From positions 1 through 17,361 of the forward strand of contig JBDSLU010000062.1 in NCBI GenBank assembly GCA_039916225.1: 17,361 nucleotides of DNA. Direction: 5' to 3'. The notes under the pieces are model-generated. The model saw nothing but the letters and a program-made list of their open reading frames with translations, was not told the DNA's origin and searched no databases. Numbering within the stretch: the first letter of the stretch is position 1; the number at the start of each line of letters is the position of its first letter. Below, piece after piece: positions 1 through 9,322 of this stretch. The translations under genes were made by a program, and so were the position numbers. Source of the DNA: JBDSLU01 sp039916225 (GTDB taxonomy: Bacteria > Acidobacteriota > Vicinamibacteria > Vicinamibacterales > Vicinamibacteraceae).

Positions 1-2071
1 GGCCTTGGCCGCGGCGCGGATCTGCGGCGCGCGTTCCGTGATCGCCGCCGCCAGCGCGGCTTCGGCAGGTTCTCCGCCGGTCGCCGCCGCCAGGGCGGCA
101 TCGGCCGGCATCGAACCGGTGTTGTCCTTGGCGATGTTCTTGACGCGCTTGAAGGCCGCGGCGAGCGCCGCGAAATCGGCCGAGCCGCGCATGCCCTTCA
201 GCGCCTCGAGGCGACGGCGCAGGTTGAGCGGCGCCAGCGTCTCGATCGGAGCGCTCGCCGGCACCACCGCGTTGATCTCGTCGGCGGCGAAGCCGCGCCG
301 CTCGAACAGGAAGCGCAGGCGCTCGACCAGGAACGCGGTCAGCTCGGTGCGCCACTCGGCGTCCGGCCCCAGCGTCGCCAGGCCGGCGTGCTCGGCCTCG
401 GCGGCCGTGCGCACGTCGTCGGCGGCGAAGCTGGCCTTGACCTCCTCGACGAGCGCGGCCAGCGGCACGGCGACATCGAGGCCGGCCAGCTCCGGCAGGT
501 CGACCAGCACCCGCAGCAGCCCCTGCGCCTGCCGGCGCATCGCCAGCGGATCGCGGGTCCCCGTCGGCCGCTCGCCCGCGGCGAACAGGCTGACCACCGA
601 GTCGAGCTTGTCGGCGACCGAGACGGCCGCCCACGCCAGCGCGCCGGCGCCGAGCGCATCGCGCGTCGGCGGTGCGTTCGGCTCGACGCCGACCGGCAGA
701 TAGTGGAAGTAGATGGCCTTCCACACGGCCTCGGGCAGGCCTTCGTGCTTGGCGTAGAGGCCGCCCATCGTGCCCTGCAGCTCGGTGAACTCGCGCACCA
801 TGCCGGCCACGAGGTCGGCCTTGGCCAGGCGACCCGCCTGACGCGCGTGCGCGGCGGCAGCCTCGTCCTTGAAGAATTTACTGGCGATGCGGCCGGCCAC
901 GTGCTCGAGCCGGAGCGCCTTCAGCCGATAGCTGCCGAGGCGCTTGTGGAACTGCAGCGTGCCAAGCCGCGCGAGACGCGACTCGAGCATCACCTTGCGA
1001 TCGGCCTGCCAGAAGAACTGCGCGTCGCGCAGCCGGGCGGTCAGCACGCGTTCGGCGTTGACGGCGATGCCGCGGGCGTTGTCGGTCTCGATGTTGGTGA
1101 CGGCAAGGAACGCTGGCAGAAGTCGCCCGGCGTCATCGGCCACCGGGAAGTTGTGCTGGTGATGGATCATCGTCGTGGCCAGCACTTCCTCCGGCAGGTG
1201 GAGGAACTCGGCGGCGAACGTCCCGGCGACGACCGTCGGGTACTCCATCAGGTCGACGACTTCAAGCAGCAAGCCGGCGTGGGCGGCGCCGCTGCTGACG
1301 CGGCCGCCGAGGCGGCGCGCGTGCGCGTCCAGCTCGCGGGCCACGCGCGCGTGGCGCTCTTCGCGCTCCAGCAGCACGAAGTGCTCGCCCAGCTTGGCGC
1401 GGTAGTCGGACATCGAACGCACCTTGAGGGCGCGACCGGCGCGGCCGCTGCCGGCGAGGACGCGATGTCCGTAGGTGACGGCGCCCGAGCGGACGTCCTG
1501 CACCGATGGCGACGCGGCGGCGTTGCTGCGGCGGATCACGAACGGGACGACGCGGCCGCCGTGCAGATAGAGAATCCAGCGGATCGGGCGTCCGAACGTC
1601 AGCTCGCCCTTGCCGTCGTCGAGCCACGCATCCCAGCGCATCGCCTTCGGGAACGCCAGGCCGCGCAGCGTCGCGCCGAGGACGTCCGGCAGCACGTCGA
1701 CGGTCGCCTTGCCGCGCTCGTGCTTGGCATACGACACGTACTTGCCCTTGGCGGTCTCGACCACCGTCAAGGCCGATGGCTCGACGTTGCCGCGCTTGGC
1801 GAAGCCGATCGCCGCCGGCGTGGGCTCGCCGTTCGGACCGTAGGCCGCGGCCACCGCCGGGCCGGTGACCTGTTCGTCCAGGTCGGTCTGGCGCTCGGAG
1901 ATGCGCGGCACGCCGGCCATCAATCGCCGGGGCGTGGCGTGCGTCTCGACCGACGCGCCGGCGCTGATGCGGAACGTCACGAGCTCGGCGGCGAGGCGCT
2001 CGCCGAGCTGACGCGACAGCGGCATCAGCCAGCTCGCCGGAATTTCCTCACAACCGATCTCGAGCAGCAGT

Positions 2072-2082
<11 letters not shown>
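1..2082 (-). CDS. glyS: Glycyl-tRNA synthetase beta subunit, C-terminus cut by window edge
   Basis: Beta subunit of the bacterial alpha2beta2 glycyl-tRNA synthetase, which charges tRNA-Gly in the cytoplasm; beta carries the tRNA-binding parts. The frame is open from an ATG at 2082 to the left edge (694 codons). The N-terminus MDRELLLEIGCEEIPASWL matches the family's opening (E. coli 'LVEIGTEELP'). Family blocks follow in order: TPRRL, KAMRWD, GHR, an HD-like region with NFPV, LPAFLAVTNIE, FTELQGTMGG, then ADKLDS and DPLAMRRQA. The KRVKNI motif of the C-terminal anticodon-binding region lies about 50 residues before the edge. By comparison with E. coli GlyS (689 aa), I estimate another 50 or so residues are missing. 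The start overlaps the end of glyQ by 11 nt, so the subunits are probably translated by coupling; no Shine-Dalgarno is evident. Identification is secure. Confidence 0.95.
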
Positions 2083-2959
<877 letters not shown>

Positions 2960-2981
2960 GCGGTGTTGGTCCCGGGGGCGG

Positions 2982-3737
2982 CTAGTGGCGTTCGGCCTGC
3001 TGCATCTCGCGCAGGACGCGCGCCGAGCGCAGGTCCTTCTCGAGATGCCAGGCGATGAGGGCACGGTGCACGACCGCCAGCTCCCGCTCGGCGACCGCGG
3101 ACAGTGGGGCGTTCTTCAGCTGCAGGGGGCCGAGGGTGGTGGCGGCGCGCAGGAAGCCGAGCGCGGCCGGCGACAGCGGGCTGGCCCCGGCCGGCGGTGC
3201 GCAGTGACGGCACACCAGGGTCCGCGCCGCCGGCGACAGCCGGGCGCCGTCGGCCAGCGAGCCGTTGCAGCGCTGGCAGGTCGTCACCGACGGGTAGACG
3301 CCCTGGAGGCGCAGCAGCCAGAACTCGAAGTAGCGGACCAGCGCGTCGACGGGGATGTCGTCGACCAGGGCCTCGACGATCGCCGCCCCGAGCCGGAACA
3401 GCTTCTCGTTGGGGTCGTTCTCCGGCGCCCACTCGTCGATCAGCTCGGCGAGGTAGCCGACGTAGCCGAGGGCCTCCGGGTGGAACGCCGACAGCGGCGA
3501 CCGCTCGGTGTCGGCGTCGTTCAGCGACACCAGCTCGCGGCTTTCCTTCTCGAAGTAGACGACCGAGGCGCGGGTCAATGGTTCGAGGGCACCCCGAAAA
3601 CGCGAACGGAGCCGACGGGCGCCTTTGGCGACACCGCGCTTCTTGCCCCGGTCCCGGGTCAGGAACACCACGATGCGGTCGGCGTCGTTCAACTTGTAGG
3701 TGCGGAGAATCAGCGCCTCGGTGGTGTGCAACGGCAT
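2982..3737 (-). CDS. recO: DNA repair and recombination protein RecO
   Basis: Recombination mediator that, with RecR, loads RecA on SSB-coated single-stranded DNA in the RecF(OR) pathway. 251 residues, normal length. An N-terminal OB-fold opens with HTTEALILRTYKLNDADRIVVFLT, followed by GKKRGVAKGARR (31-42). A helical C-terminal part carries a four-cysteine zinc finger: CQRC (154-157) and CRHC (176-179). Many RecO proteins have this finger and E. coli RecO lacks it. The ATG at 3737 gives exactly the family's N-terminus. No clear Shine-Dalgarno precedes it. It follows era after a 124-nt gap, the largest gap in this cluster, and precedes glyQ by 22 nt. Linkage of era and recO is common in bacteria. 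Confidence 0.94.
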   Translation of the reverse strand: MPLHTTEALILRTYKLNDADRIVVFLTRDRGKKRGVAKGARRLRSRFRGALEPLTRASVVYFEKESRELVSLNDADTERSPLSAFHPEALGYVGYLAELIDEWAPENDPNEKLFRLGAAIVEALVDDIPVDALVRYFEFWLLRLQGVYPSVTTCQRCNGSLADGARLSPAARTLVCRHCAPPAGASPLSPAALGFLRAATTLGPLQLKNAPLSAVAERELAVVHRALIAWHLEKDLRSARVLREMQQAERH

Positions 3738-3861
3738 GGAGTCAGCGCTGGAATGGTGGGCGTCACCGCGCCGGGCCGCCCCGCGTGGGCCCTGCTCGTT
3801 TGGCAGCGGTATTGTATATCCACTCCGCCCTGCCGCGGCCGCCTACCGTGTCGGCGTTCCG
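3738..3861 (-). promoter_or_regulatory. era-recO intergenic gap with a weak candidate promoter for recO-glyQS
   Basis: This is the only gap above 25 nt within the minus-strand cluster. On the minus strand it contains an AT-rich patch, TATACAAT (complement of 3811-3818), resembling a -10 box about 70 nt upstream of recO. In a background this GC-rich it stands out, but no convincing -35 box is seen 16-18 nt upstream. It may be an internal promoter making recO-glyQ-glyS partly independent of the upstream genes. I see no intrinsic terminator for era here. Confidence 0.25.
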
Positions 3862-4845
3862 CTACCGCCGTCTGGGGCGTCGGTCCGGCCGCGCCGTTCC
3901 CTTGCGCCGGCCCGCCGGGATCCCGAGATCGTCGAGCACGCGCTCGCTCTCGCGCCAGTCCGGCGCCACCTTGACGACGAGGTCGAGGAATATCCGGGTC
4001 CCGAAGAACTTCTGCATCTCGAGCCGGGCGGCGGTGCCGATCCGCTTGATCATCTCGCCGCCCTTGCCGATCAGGATCGGCTTCTGGGACGACCGGTCGA
4101 CCAGGATGCTGCAGGCGATACGGAGCAGGTCCCGCTCCGGCTCGGCGATCTCGGCGCCGGCCTTGGGGCGGCCGGTCGGCCGGCCGGTCACGACCTCCTC
4201 GAACTGGTCGATGGTGACGGCGGTCGAGAACGGCAGCTCGTCCTGGGTCACCGCCAGCACCTGCTCGCGGACCAGCTCGGCGGCGATGCGACGCTCCGGC
4301 TGGTCGGTCAGGTAGTCCTCCGGGAAGGTCGGCTCGCCCTCCGGCAGGTGTTTGCCAATGACGGCTTCGAGCGCCGCCACCCCGTCGCCGGCCTTGGCCG
4401 CGATCGGGACGATGTCCGCGAACGCGTAGCGGAGCTGGAACCACGCCATCTTCGGCAGCAGTTCCGGCTTGGCGATCAGGTCGATCTTGTTGAGGGCGAG
4501 GACGACGGGCTGGCGGACGTCCTTCAGCAACTCCAGCACGAAGTCGGTGCCCTTGCCCGACGCTTCGGAGGCGTCGACGACCAGCACGACGACGTCGAGG
4601 CTGCGAAGCGCGTCGAGCGCCGTGTCGACCATCCGCACGTTGAGGCGGTGCAGCGGCCGGTGCACGCCCGGGGTGTCGACGAAGACCATCTGCGCCTTCC
4701 GTGTGGTCTTGACGCCGAGGATCCGCGTCCGCGTCGTCTGCGGCTTGTCCGAGACGATGGCCACCTTGGTCTCGACGAGCGCGTTCAGCAGCGTCGATTT
4801 GCCGGCGTTGGGCCGGCCGACGAGCGCGACGAAGCCGGCCTTCAC
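3862..4845 (-). CDS. era: GTPase Era
   Basis: Essential small GTPase that binds the 3' end of 16S rRNA and assists 30S subunit assembly. The G domain shows G1 GRPNAGKS (10-17), the switch region PQTTRTRI (35-42), G3 DTPG (57-60), G4 NKID (119-122) and a G5-like IAAK (148-151; usually SAK). The C-terminal KH RNA-binding domain has IGKGGEMIKRIGTAAR (259-274) and FFGTRIFLDLVVKV (280-293). It is 327 residues against 301 in E. coli. The extra length is a basic C-terminal tail and a short insert around 218-236 containing a TGRP repeat, just before the KH domain. It starts at a GTG that overlaps the stop of the upstream CorC-like gene as GTGA, so translation is likely coupled. Together with ybeY and phoH just upstream it forms a ribosome-maturation group. 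Confidence 0.97.
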   Translation of the reverse strand: MKAGFVALVGRPNAGKSTLLNALVETKVAIVSDKPQTTRTRILGVKTTRKAQMVFVDTPGVHRPLHRLNVRMVDTALDALRSLDVVVLVVDASEASGKGTDFVLELLKDVRQPVVLALNKIDLIAKPELLPKMAWFQLRYAFADIVPIAAKAGDGVAALEAVIGKHLPEGEPTFPEDYLTDQPERRIAAELVREQVLAVTQDELPFSTAVTIDQFEEVVTGRPTGRPKAGAEIAEPERDLLRIACSILVDRSSQKPILIGKGGEMIKRIGTAARLEMQKFFGTRIFLDLVVKVAPDWRESERVLDDLGIPAGRRKGTARPDRRPRRR

Positions 4846-6077
4846 GCGTCCGCCGCGACGTGACGGCGCACGCGGACCTTGTGGACGCGGCGGCGCTCGG
4901 CTTCGAGCACTTCGATTTCGACGTCGCCGATGTCGATCTTCTCGCCCGGGCTCGGCACGCGCCCGAGGTGGGTGACGATGAAACCACCGACGGTCTCGAA
5001 GCCGTCGCGCTCGATGTCGATGCCGAGCCGCTCGGCGGCGGTGTCGATATCGACCTTGGCGCTGAAGACGAAGACGCCGTCACCTTCCTCGACGATCGGC
5101 TCGACCTCGACGTCGTATTCGTCGCGGATCTCGCCGACGATCTCCTCGAGCATGTCTTCGATCGTCACCAGGCCGGCGGTGCCACCGTACTCGTCGACGA
5201 CGATCGCCGCCTGGATCTGGCGGCGCTGGAATTCGCGCAGCAATTCTGGCACTTTCTTCGTTTCGGGCGCGAAGGTCGCCGGCCGCATGTGGGCCGTCAC
5301 CGGATCGGCGTCGCGGCCGCCGTCGGTGAGCAGGAGCAGGTCCTTCATGAAGACGATGCCGACGATGTTGTCGAGGTTTTCATTGAAGACGGGGATGCGC
5401 GAGTAGCCCTGCTCACGGAACTGGGCCCGCAGCTCGCCGATCGTGGCGTCGTCCTGAATCGCCACCAGGTCGGGCCGCGGCGTCATGATCTCCCGCGCCA
5501 GCGTGTCGCCGAAGTGCACGATCGATCGCAGGAGCCGGGCCTCGTCGCCCTCGGCTTCTTCCTCGTCCTCGACCGGTTCGGCGGCATTGGGGCTGCCGCG
5601 GAGCGTCAGCTCCTCGGTCGCCGCGCCTTCGGCGTCGCGCCGGCGGACCAGGCCGAGCAGCGCCAGCGTCAGCGGCAGCAGCGGGCTCGAGACGATGCGG
5701 AACGACGGCAGCAGGAACTCGGCGACCACGCGTGGGTTGGCCCGGACGATCAGCTGCGGCACCAGGTGCTCGCAGGCGATGACGAAGCCGAGGATCATCA
5801 GCGCCAGCACCGAGACGCTGCGCCAGGTGCTGATGCCGAACAGCACCGTCGCGAGCTCGACCGAGACGACCAGGATGATGCCGAGAAGAATCCGCGCCGG
5901 GATGAAGAGCAGGCGCGGTTCGTCGAGATAGCGCGTCAGCGCGTCGTTGGGGTCCGACCGCTCCGCGCTCAAGCGCTGCGACAGCCGCATCAGCGCCGTG
6001 AAGGCGGCCTGAACGGTGCCGACGTAAATCCCGGCAATGCCGAGGATGAACAACAGGAGCGGGATCACACTCTTCAT
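4842..6077 (-). CDS. CNNM/CorC-family membrane protein (DUF21, CBS pair, CorC_HlyC)
   Basis: 411-residue inner-membrane protein of the hemolysin-C/CorC/CNNM family, members of which act in magnesium (or cobalt) export or resistance. An N-terminal DUF21-type membrane domain (about 1-145) has hydrophobic stretches near 4-28, 57-80, 87-110 and 124-144. An acidic linker (168-182) leads to a CBS-pair region from IMTPRPDLVAI (197-207) to VDEYGGTAGLVTIEDMLEEI (294-313). The C-terminal CorC_HlyC domain includes TVGGFIVTHLGRVPSPGE (362-379). The gene sits between ybeY and era with 4-nt overlaps on both sides, the frequent bacterial order ybeY-corC/hlyC-era. Oddity: the GExxPK signature of the membrane domain reads CEHLVPQ (102-108), so its Gly and Lys are replaced. 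Substrate cannot be told from sequence, so I give no symbol. Confidence 0.9.
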   Translation of the reverse strand: MKSVIPLLLFILGIAGIYVGTVQAAFTALMRLSQRLSAERSDPNDALTRYLDEPRLLFIPARILLGIILVVSVELATVLFGISTWRSVSVLALMILGFVIACEHLVPQLIVRANPRVVAEFLLPSFRIVSSPLLPLTLALLGLVRRRDAEGAATEELTLRGSPNAAEPVEDEEEAEGDEARLLRSIVHFGDTLAREIMTPRPDLVAIQDDATIGELRAQFREQGYSRIPVFNENLDNIVGIVFMKDLLLLTDGGRDADPVTAHMRPATFAPETKKVPELLREFQRRQIQAAIVVDEYGGTAGLVTIEDMLEEIVGEIRDEYDVEVEPIVEEGDGVFVFSAKVDIDTAAERLGIDIERDGFETVGGFIVTHLGRVPSPGEKIDIGDVEIEVLEAERRRVHKVRVRRHVAADA

Positions 6078-6535
6078 GTCTGGCGCTCGATCAGCCCCGC
6101 CGGCAGATTCCCCTGCCGGCGCAGCCGTCGCTCGAACCGCGCCATTTGCCCCGAGTCGCGCTCGTGATCATAGCCGAGGAGATGCAACAGCCCATGAAGT
6201 GCCAGAACGCGCAGCTCTGTCGCTAGGGGATGCCCCCCATCCCGGGCCTGTCGAACCGCCGTTTCCCGGGAAATCACTACATCGCCGAGGTGGCGCACCG
6301 GCCCGGGGTCGTCCCCGGCCGGAAACGACAGGACGTCGGTGGCCTTGTCGATGCCCCGCCAGAGCCGGTTCAGCCGGCGGATGCGGCGATCGCTGGTGAT
6401 GACCAGGGTCAGCGTCCCGGTCGCGGCCCGGGGGGCCAGGCCGGCCAGCCAGGCGGCCAGGCCGGGGACCCGGACCGGACCTCCGGCCGCATCGCAGACC
6501 GTCACGGCCAGCCGGGATCCCGGGCCGGATGCCAT
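6074..6535 (-). CDS. ybeY: Endoribonuclease YbeY (16S rRNA maturation)
   Basis: Metal-dependent single-strand endoribonuclease involved in 16S rRNA 3'-end processing and 70S quality control. 153 residues, normal length. The family zinc site is complete: H114-GLL-H118-LLGYD-H124, the HGxLHLxGYDH signature. Two other conserved blocks precede it: TDVLSFP (66-72) and LGDVVIS (83-89). The N-terminal 40 residues are poorly conserved, as usual, so the ATG at 6535 is the likeliest start but less certain than the rest. It begins 5 nt after the phoH stop and ends in an ATGA overlap with the CorC-like gene. PhoH-YbeY adjacency is a classic conserved pair. Confidence 0.95.
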   Translation of the reverse strand: MASGPGSRLAVTVCDAAGGPVRVPGLAAWLAGLAPRAATGTLTLVITSDRRIRRLNRLWRGIDKATDVLSFPAGDDPGPVRHLGDVVISRETAVRQARDGGHPLATELRVLALHGLLHLLGYDHERDSGQMARFERRLRRQGNLPAGLIERQT

Positions 6536-6540
6536 GGCGG

Positions 6541-7518
6541 CTAGTCGGTACGTGGCAACGGCACGGCGCCGCCGGCCGTGAACTGGGCGTAGGCCTGGAC
6601 GATACGCTGCACCAGTTTGTGGCGGACCACGTCGCGCTCGTCGAAGTGGACGAAGGCGATGCCCTCGATCTGGCGGACCACGTTGAGCGCCTCGATCAGG
6701 CCGGACACCCGCCCGGTCGGCAGGTCGATCTGCGTGATGTCGCCGGTGATCACCGCTTTGGCGCCGAAGCCGAGGCGCGTGAGGAACATCTTCATCTGCT
6801 CGGAGGTGGTGTTCTGCGCCTCGTCGAGGATGACGAAGGCGTCGTTCAGCGTCCGGCCGCGCATGAAGGCGATCGGCGCGATCTCGATGGTGCCACGCTC
6901 GATCAGCCGCTCGGCGCGCTCCTGCTCCATCATGTCGTAGAGCGCGTCGTAGAGCGGGCGCAGGTAGGGGTTGACCTTGGCCTGGAGGTCGCCGGGCAGG
7001 AAGCCGAGCTTCTCCCCCGCTTCCACCGCCGGCCGCGCCAGGACGATCCGGCTGACGCGCTTGGCGAGGAGGAACGCCACCGCCTGCGCCATCGCCAGGT
7101 AGGTCTTGCCGGTGCCGGCCGGGCCGACGCCGAACACGATGTCGTGCTTCTCGATCGCGTCGAGGTAGGCGCGCTGGTGGGCGCTCTTCGGCACCACCTG
7201 CTTCTTGGTCGAGGCGCGGATCGTGCTGCGCAGGAAGACCTCGCGCAGGTCGACGGCCGGATCCTCGGCGATCAGCGTCGACGCCGTCCGCATCTCGCCC
7301 GGCGCGAACTTGTAGCCGTCCTTCATCAGGCCGGTCACCTGGGCGACGAACCGCTCGACCCGTTCCGTGCCCGCGCCGTCACCCTCGACCAGCAGGCCGT
7401 GGCCGTCGGTGCGGATCTCGACGCCGAACAGCGTCTCGAGGTGGCGCAGGTTCTCGTCGTGCGTCCCGAAGAACGCCTCGACGCCATCGTCCGGCAGCGC
7501 GATCTTGCGGACCGGCAT
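6541..7518 (-). CDS. phoH: PhoH-family P-loop ATPase (YbeZ type)
   Basis: Cytoplasmic ATPase of the PhoH/YbeZ family, a predicted RNA helicase-like partner of YbeY in rRNA metabolism. 325 residues, normal length. Visible motifs: Walker A GPAGTGKT (132-139), ARPAVEAGEKLGFLPGDL (161-178), Walker B VILDEAQNTT (229-238), MFLTRLGFGAKAVITGD (244-260) and DLPTGRVSGL (265-274). A KH-like N-terminal domain (about 1-100) contains the FFGTHDENL region. The ATG at 7518 gives the expected N-terminus. It follows aspS with a single base between stop and start codon and precedes ybeY by 5 nt. In many bacteria an HD-domain membrane phosphodiesterase (PgpH) lies between phoH and ybeY; it is absent here. Confidence 0.94.
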   Translation of the reverse strand: MPVRKIALPDDGVEAFFGTHDENLRHLETLFGVEIRTDGHGLLVEGDGAGTERVERFVAQVTGLMKDGYKFAPGEMRTASTLIAEDPAVDLREVFLRSTIRASTKKQVVPKSAHQRAYLDAIEKHDIVFGVGPAGTGKTYLAMAQAVAFLLAKRVSRIVLARPAVEAGEKLGFLPGDLQAKVNPYLRPLYDALYDMMEQERAERLIERGTIEIAPIAFMRGRTLNDAFVILDEAQNTTSEQMKMFLTRLGFGAKAVITGDITQIDLPTGRVSGLIEALNVVRQIEGIAFVHFDERDVVRHKLVQRIVQAYAQFTAGGAVPLPRTD

Positions 7519-7519
7519 G

Positions 7520-9310
7520 CTAGACCGCGTGCCCGGGCAACTGCGGGTTACGCAGGCGGATGTGCAGTTCGCGCATTTGCTTCTCGTCGACCGGCGTCGG
7601 CGCGCCGGCCATGATGTCGACGGCCGCGGCCGTCTTGGGGAACGCGATGACCTCGCGGATCGACGTCTCGCCGCACAGCAGCGCGACCAGACGATCCAGG
7701 CCGAGCGCGATGCCGCCGTGCGGCGGCGTTCCGTACTCGAGGGCGTCGAGGAAGAAGCCGAACCGCGATCGCGCGTCCTCGTCGCTCAGGCCGAGCATCT
7801 GGAAAATCCTCGCCTGCAGCGCCTGGTCGTGGATACGGATGCTGCCGCCGCCGATTTCCATGCCGTTGAGCACGATGTCGTAGCCCTGCGAACGCACCTC
7901 GCCCGGCGCGGTGTCGAGCAGGTGGACGTCGGCCTCGTGCGGCGCCGTGAACGGGTGGTTGACCGAGAAGTAGCGCTGCTCGGCGTCGTCCCACTCGAAC
8001 AGCGGGAAGTCGACGACCCAGGTGAACTTCCACGCCGCCTGATCGATCAGACCCAGTTTCTTGCCGAGATGCAGCCGCAACTGGCCGAGCAGCTTGGCGA
8101 TCTTGTCGGCCGGGCCTGCCGCCAGCAACAACGCGTCGTCAGCCGTCGCGCCCGCCCGCGTCAGCGCCTCGACGACGGTGTCTTCGCCGACTTGGTTCTT
8201 GAGTGGGCTCTGCACGTTGCCGTCCGGCTGCCGCCGCGCATAGGTGACCAGGCCGCCAAACTGCACCGCCTCGTCGCACAGCGTCTCGACTTCCTTGCGC
8301 GAGGAACGCGCCGCGCCGGGCACGACGAGCCCACGCACGACGCCCTTGGCGTCCAGGGCCTCCCGGAACGGGGCGAACGTCGTCGTCGCGAACGCCGACG
8401 TCAGCTCCTGGATCTCCATCCCGAAGCGCAGGTCCGGCTTGTCGGAGCCGTACTTGCCGATGGCATCGCTGTACGGCATCCGCGGGAGTGGCAGCGGCAC
8501 GTCGACGCCGATGAGCGCGAAGCAGGCCTTGAGCACCGGCTCGATCGCTCCGAAGACGATGTCGGGCGTGGCAAACGAGATCTCGACGTCGACCTGGGTG
8601 AACTCCGGCTGACGATCGGCGCGCAGGTCCTCGTCGCGGAAGCACCGCGCGATCTGGAAGTAGCGGTCCATGCCGGCAATCATCAGCAGCTGCTTGAACA
8701 GCTGCGGCGACTGCGGCAAGGCAAAGAACTGGCCGTCGTGGACCCGGCTCGGCACCAGGTAGTCGCGGGCGCCCTCGGGCGTCGACTTGGTCAGGATCGG
8801 CGTCTCGACTTCGATGAAGCCTTCCTGGTCGAACATCTGGCGGATCGCCATCGACACCTTGTGCCGCAGGATCAGGTGCTCCTGCATGCCCGGCCGACGC
8901 AGATCGAGATAGCGGTAGCGCAGGCGCGCTTCCTCGGCCACCGGGCCCTCGTCGGCGATCGAGAACGGCGGCCGCTTGGCGTCGTTCAGGAGCCGCACCT
9001 CGGACGCCACGACCTCCACTTCGCCGGTGTCCAGCTTCGGGTTGACGGTGTCCGCGCTGCGGCGGTCGACCGTGCCCAGGACCCCGATCACCATCTCGGT
9101 GCGGAGCTTCTTGGCTTCCTGGACGAGCGCGTCGTTGTCGCGGACGACGACCTGGGTGACGCCGTAGCGGTCGCGCACGTCGACGAAGAGGATGGCGCCC
9201 ATGTCACGGACGCGGTGCACCCATCCGAGCAGGACGGCCGGCTGGCCGACCGCGGTCGGCCGCAGGCCGCCGCAGGTGTGAGTACGACGAAGGTCTCCGA
9301 GTGACTGCAT
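7520..9310 (-). CDS. aspS: Aspartyl-tRNA synthetase, bacterial type
   Basis: Class IIb synthetase charging tRNA-Asp. 596 residues, usual for the bacterial form. Order of domains: N-terminal OB anticodon-binding fold (LLGWVHRVRDMGAILFVDVR, 27-46); class II motif 1 around GFIEVETPIL (164-173); motif 2 RCFRDEDLRADRQPEFTQVD (222-241); the bacterial GAD insertion (about 290-420); then GGGSIRIHD (487-495), FLDALEYGTPPHGG (520-533) and motif 3 GIALGLDRLVALL (533-545). Position 37 is methionine where discriminating enzymes often have Leu and some non-discriminating ones have His, so specificity is not predicted. It starts 12 nt after the hisS stop; the hisS-aspS order is common. No clear Shine-Dalgarno. 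Confidence 0.97.
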   Translation of the reverse strand: MQSLGDLRRTHTCGGLRPTAVGQPAVLLGWVHRVRDMGAILFVDVRDRYGVTQVVVRDNDALVQEAKKLRTEMVIGVLGTVDRRSADTVNPKLDTGEVEVVASEVRLLNDAKRPPFSIADEGPVAEEARLRYRYLDLRRPGMQEHLILRHKVSMAIRQMFDQEGFIEVETPILTKSTPEGARDYLVPSRVHDGQFFALPQSPQLFKQLLMIAGMDRYFQIARCFRDEDLRADRQPEFTQVDVEISFATPDIVFGAIEPVLKACFALIGVDVPLPLPRMPYSDAIGKYGSDKPDLRFGMEIQELTSAFATTTFAPFREALDAKGVVRGLVVPGAARSSRKEVETLCDEAVQFGGLVTYARRQPDGNVQSPLKNQVGEDTVVEALTRAGATADDALLLAAGPADKIAKLLGQLRLHLGKKLGLIDQAAWKFTWVVDFPLFEWDDAEQRYFSVNHPFTAPHEADVHLLDTAPGEVRSQGYDIVLNGMEIGGGSIRIHDQALQARIFQMLGLSDEDARSRFGFFLDALEYGTPPHGGIALGLDRLVALLCGETSIREVIAFPKTAAAVDIMAGAPTPVDEKQMRELHIRLRNPQLPGHAV

Positions 9311-9322
9311 TGCGTGAGTAGT

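Noticed and set aside
2960..3064. 35-residue N-terminal extension of GlyQ
   Set aside because: Arginine-rich, unlike the family, and overlapping recO; the GTG at 2959 gives the conserved N-terminus.
7367..9304. Plus-strand open frame of 645 codons opposite aspS and phoH
   Set aside because: Shadow of two secure genes; no ribosome-binding site, no domain, and it spans a gene boundary.
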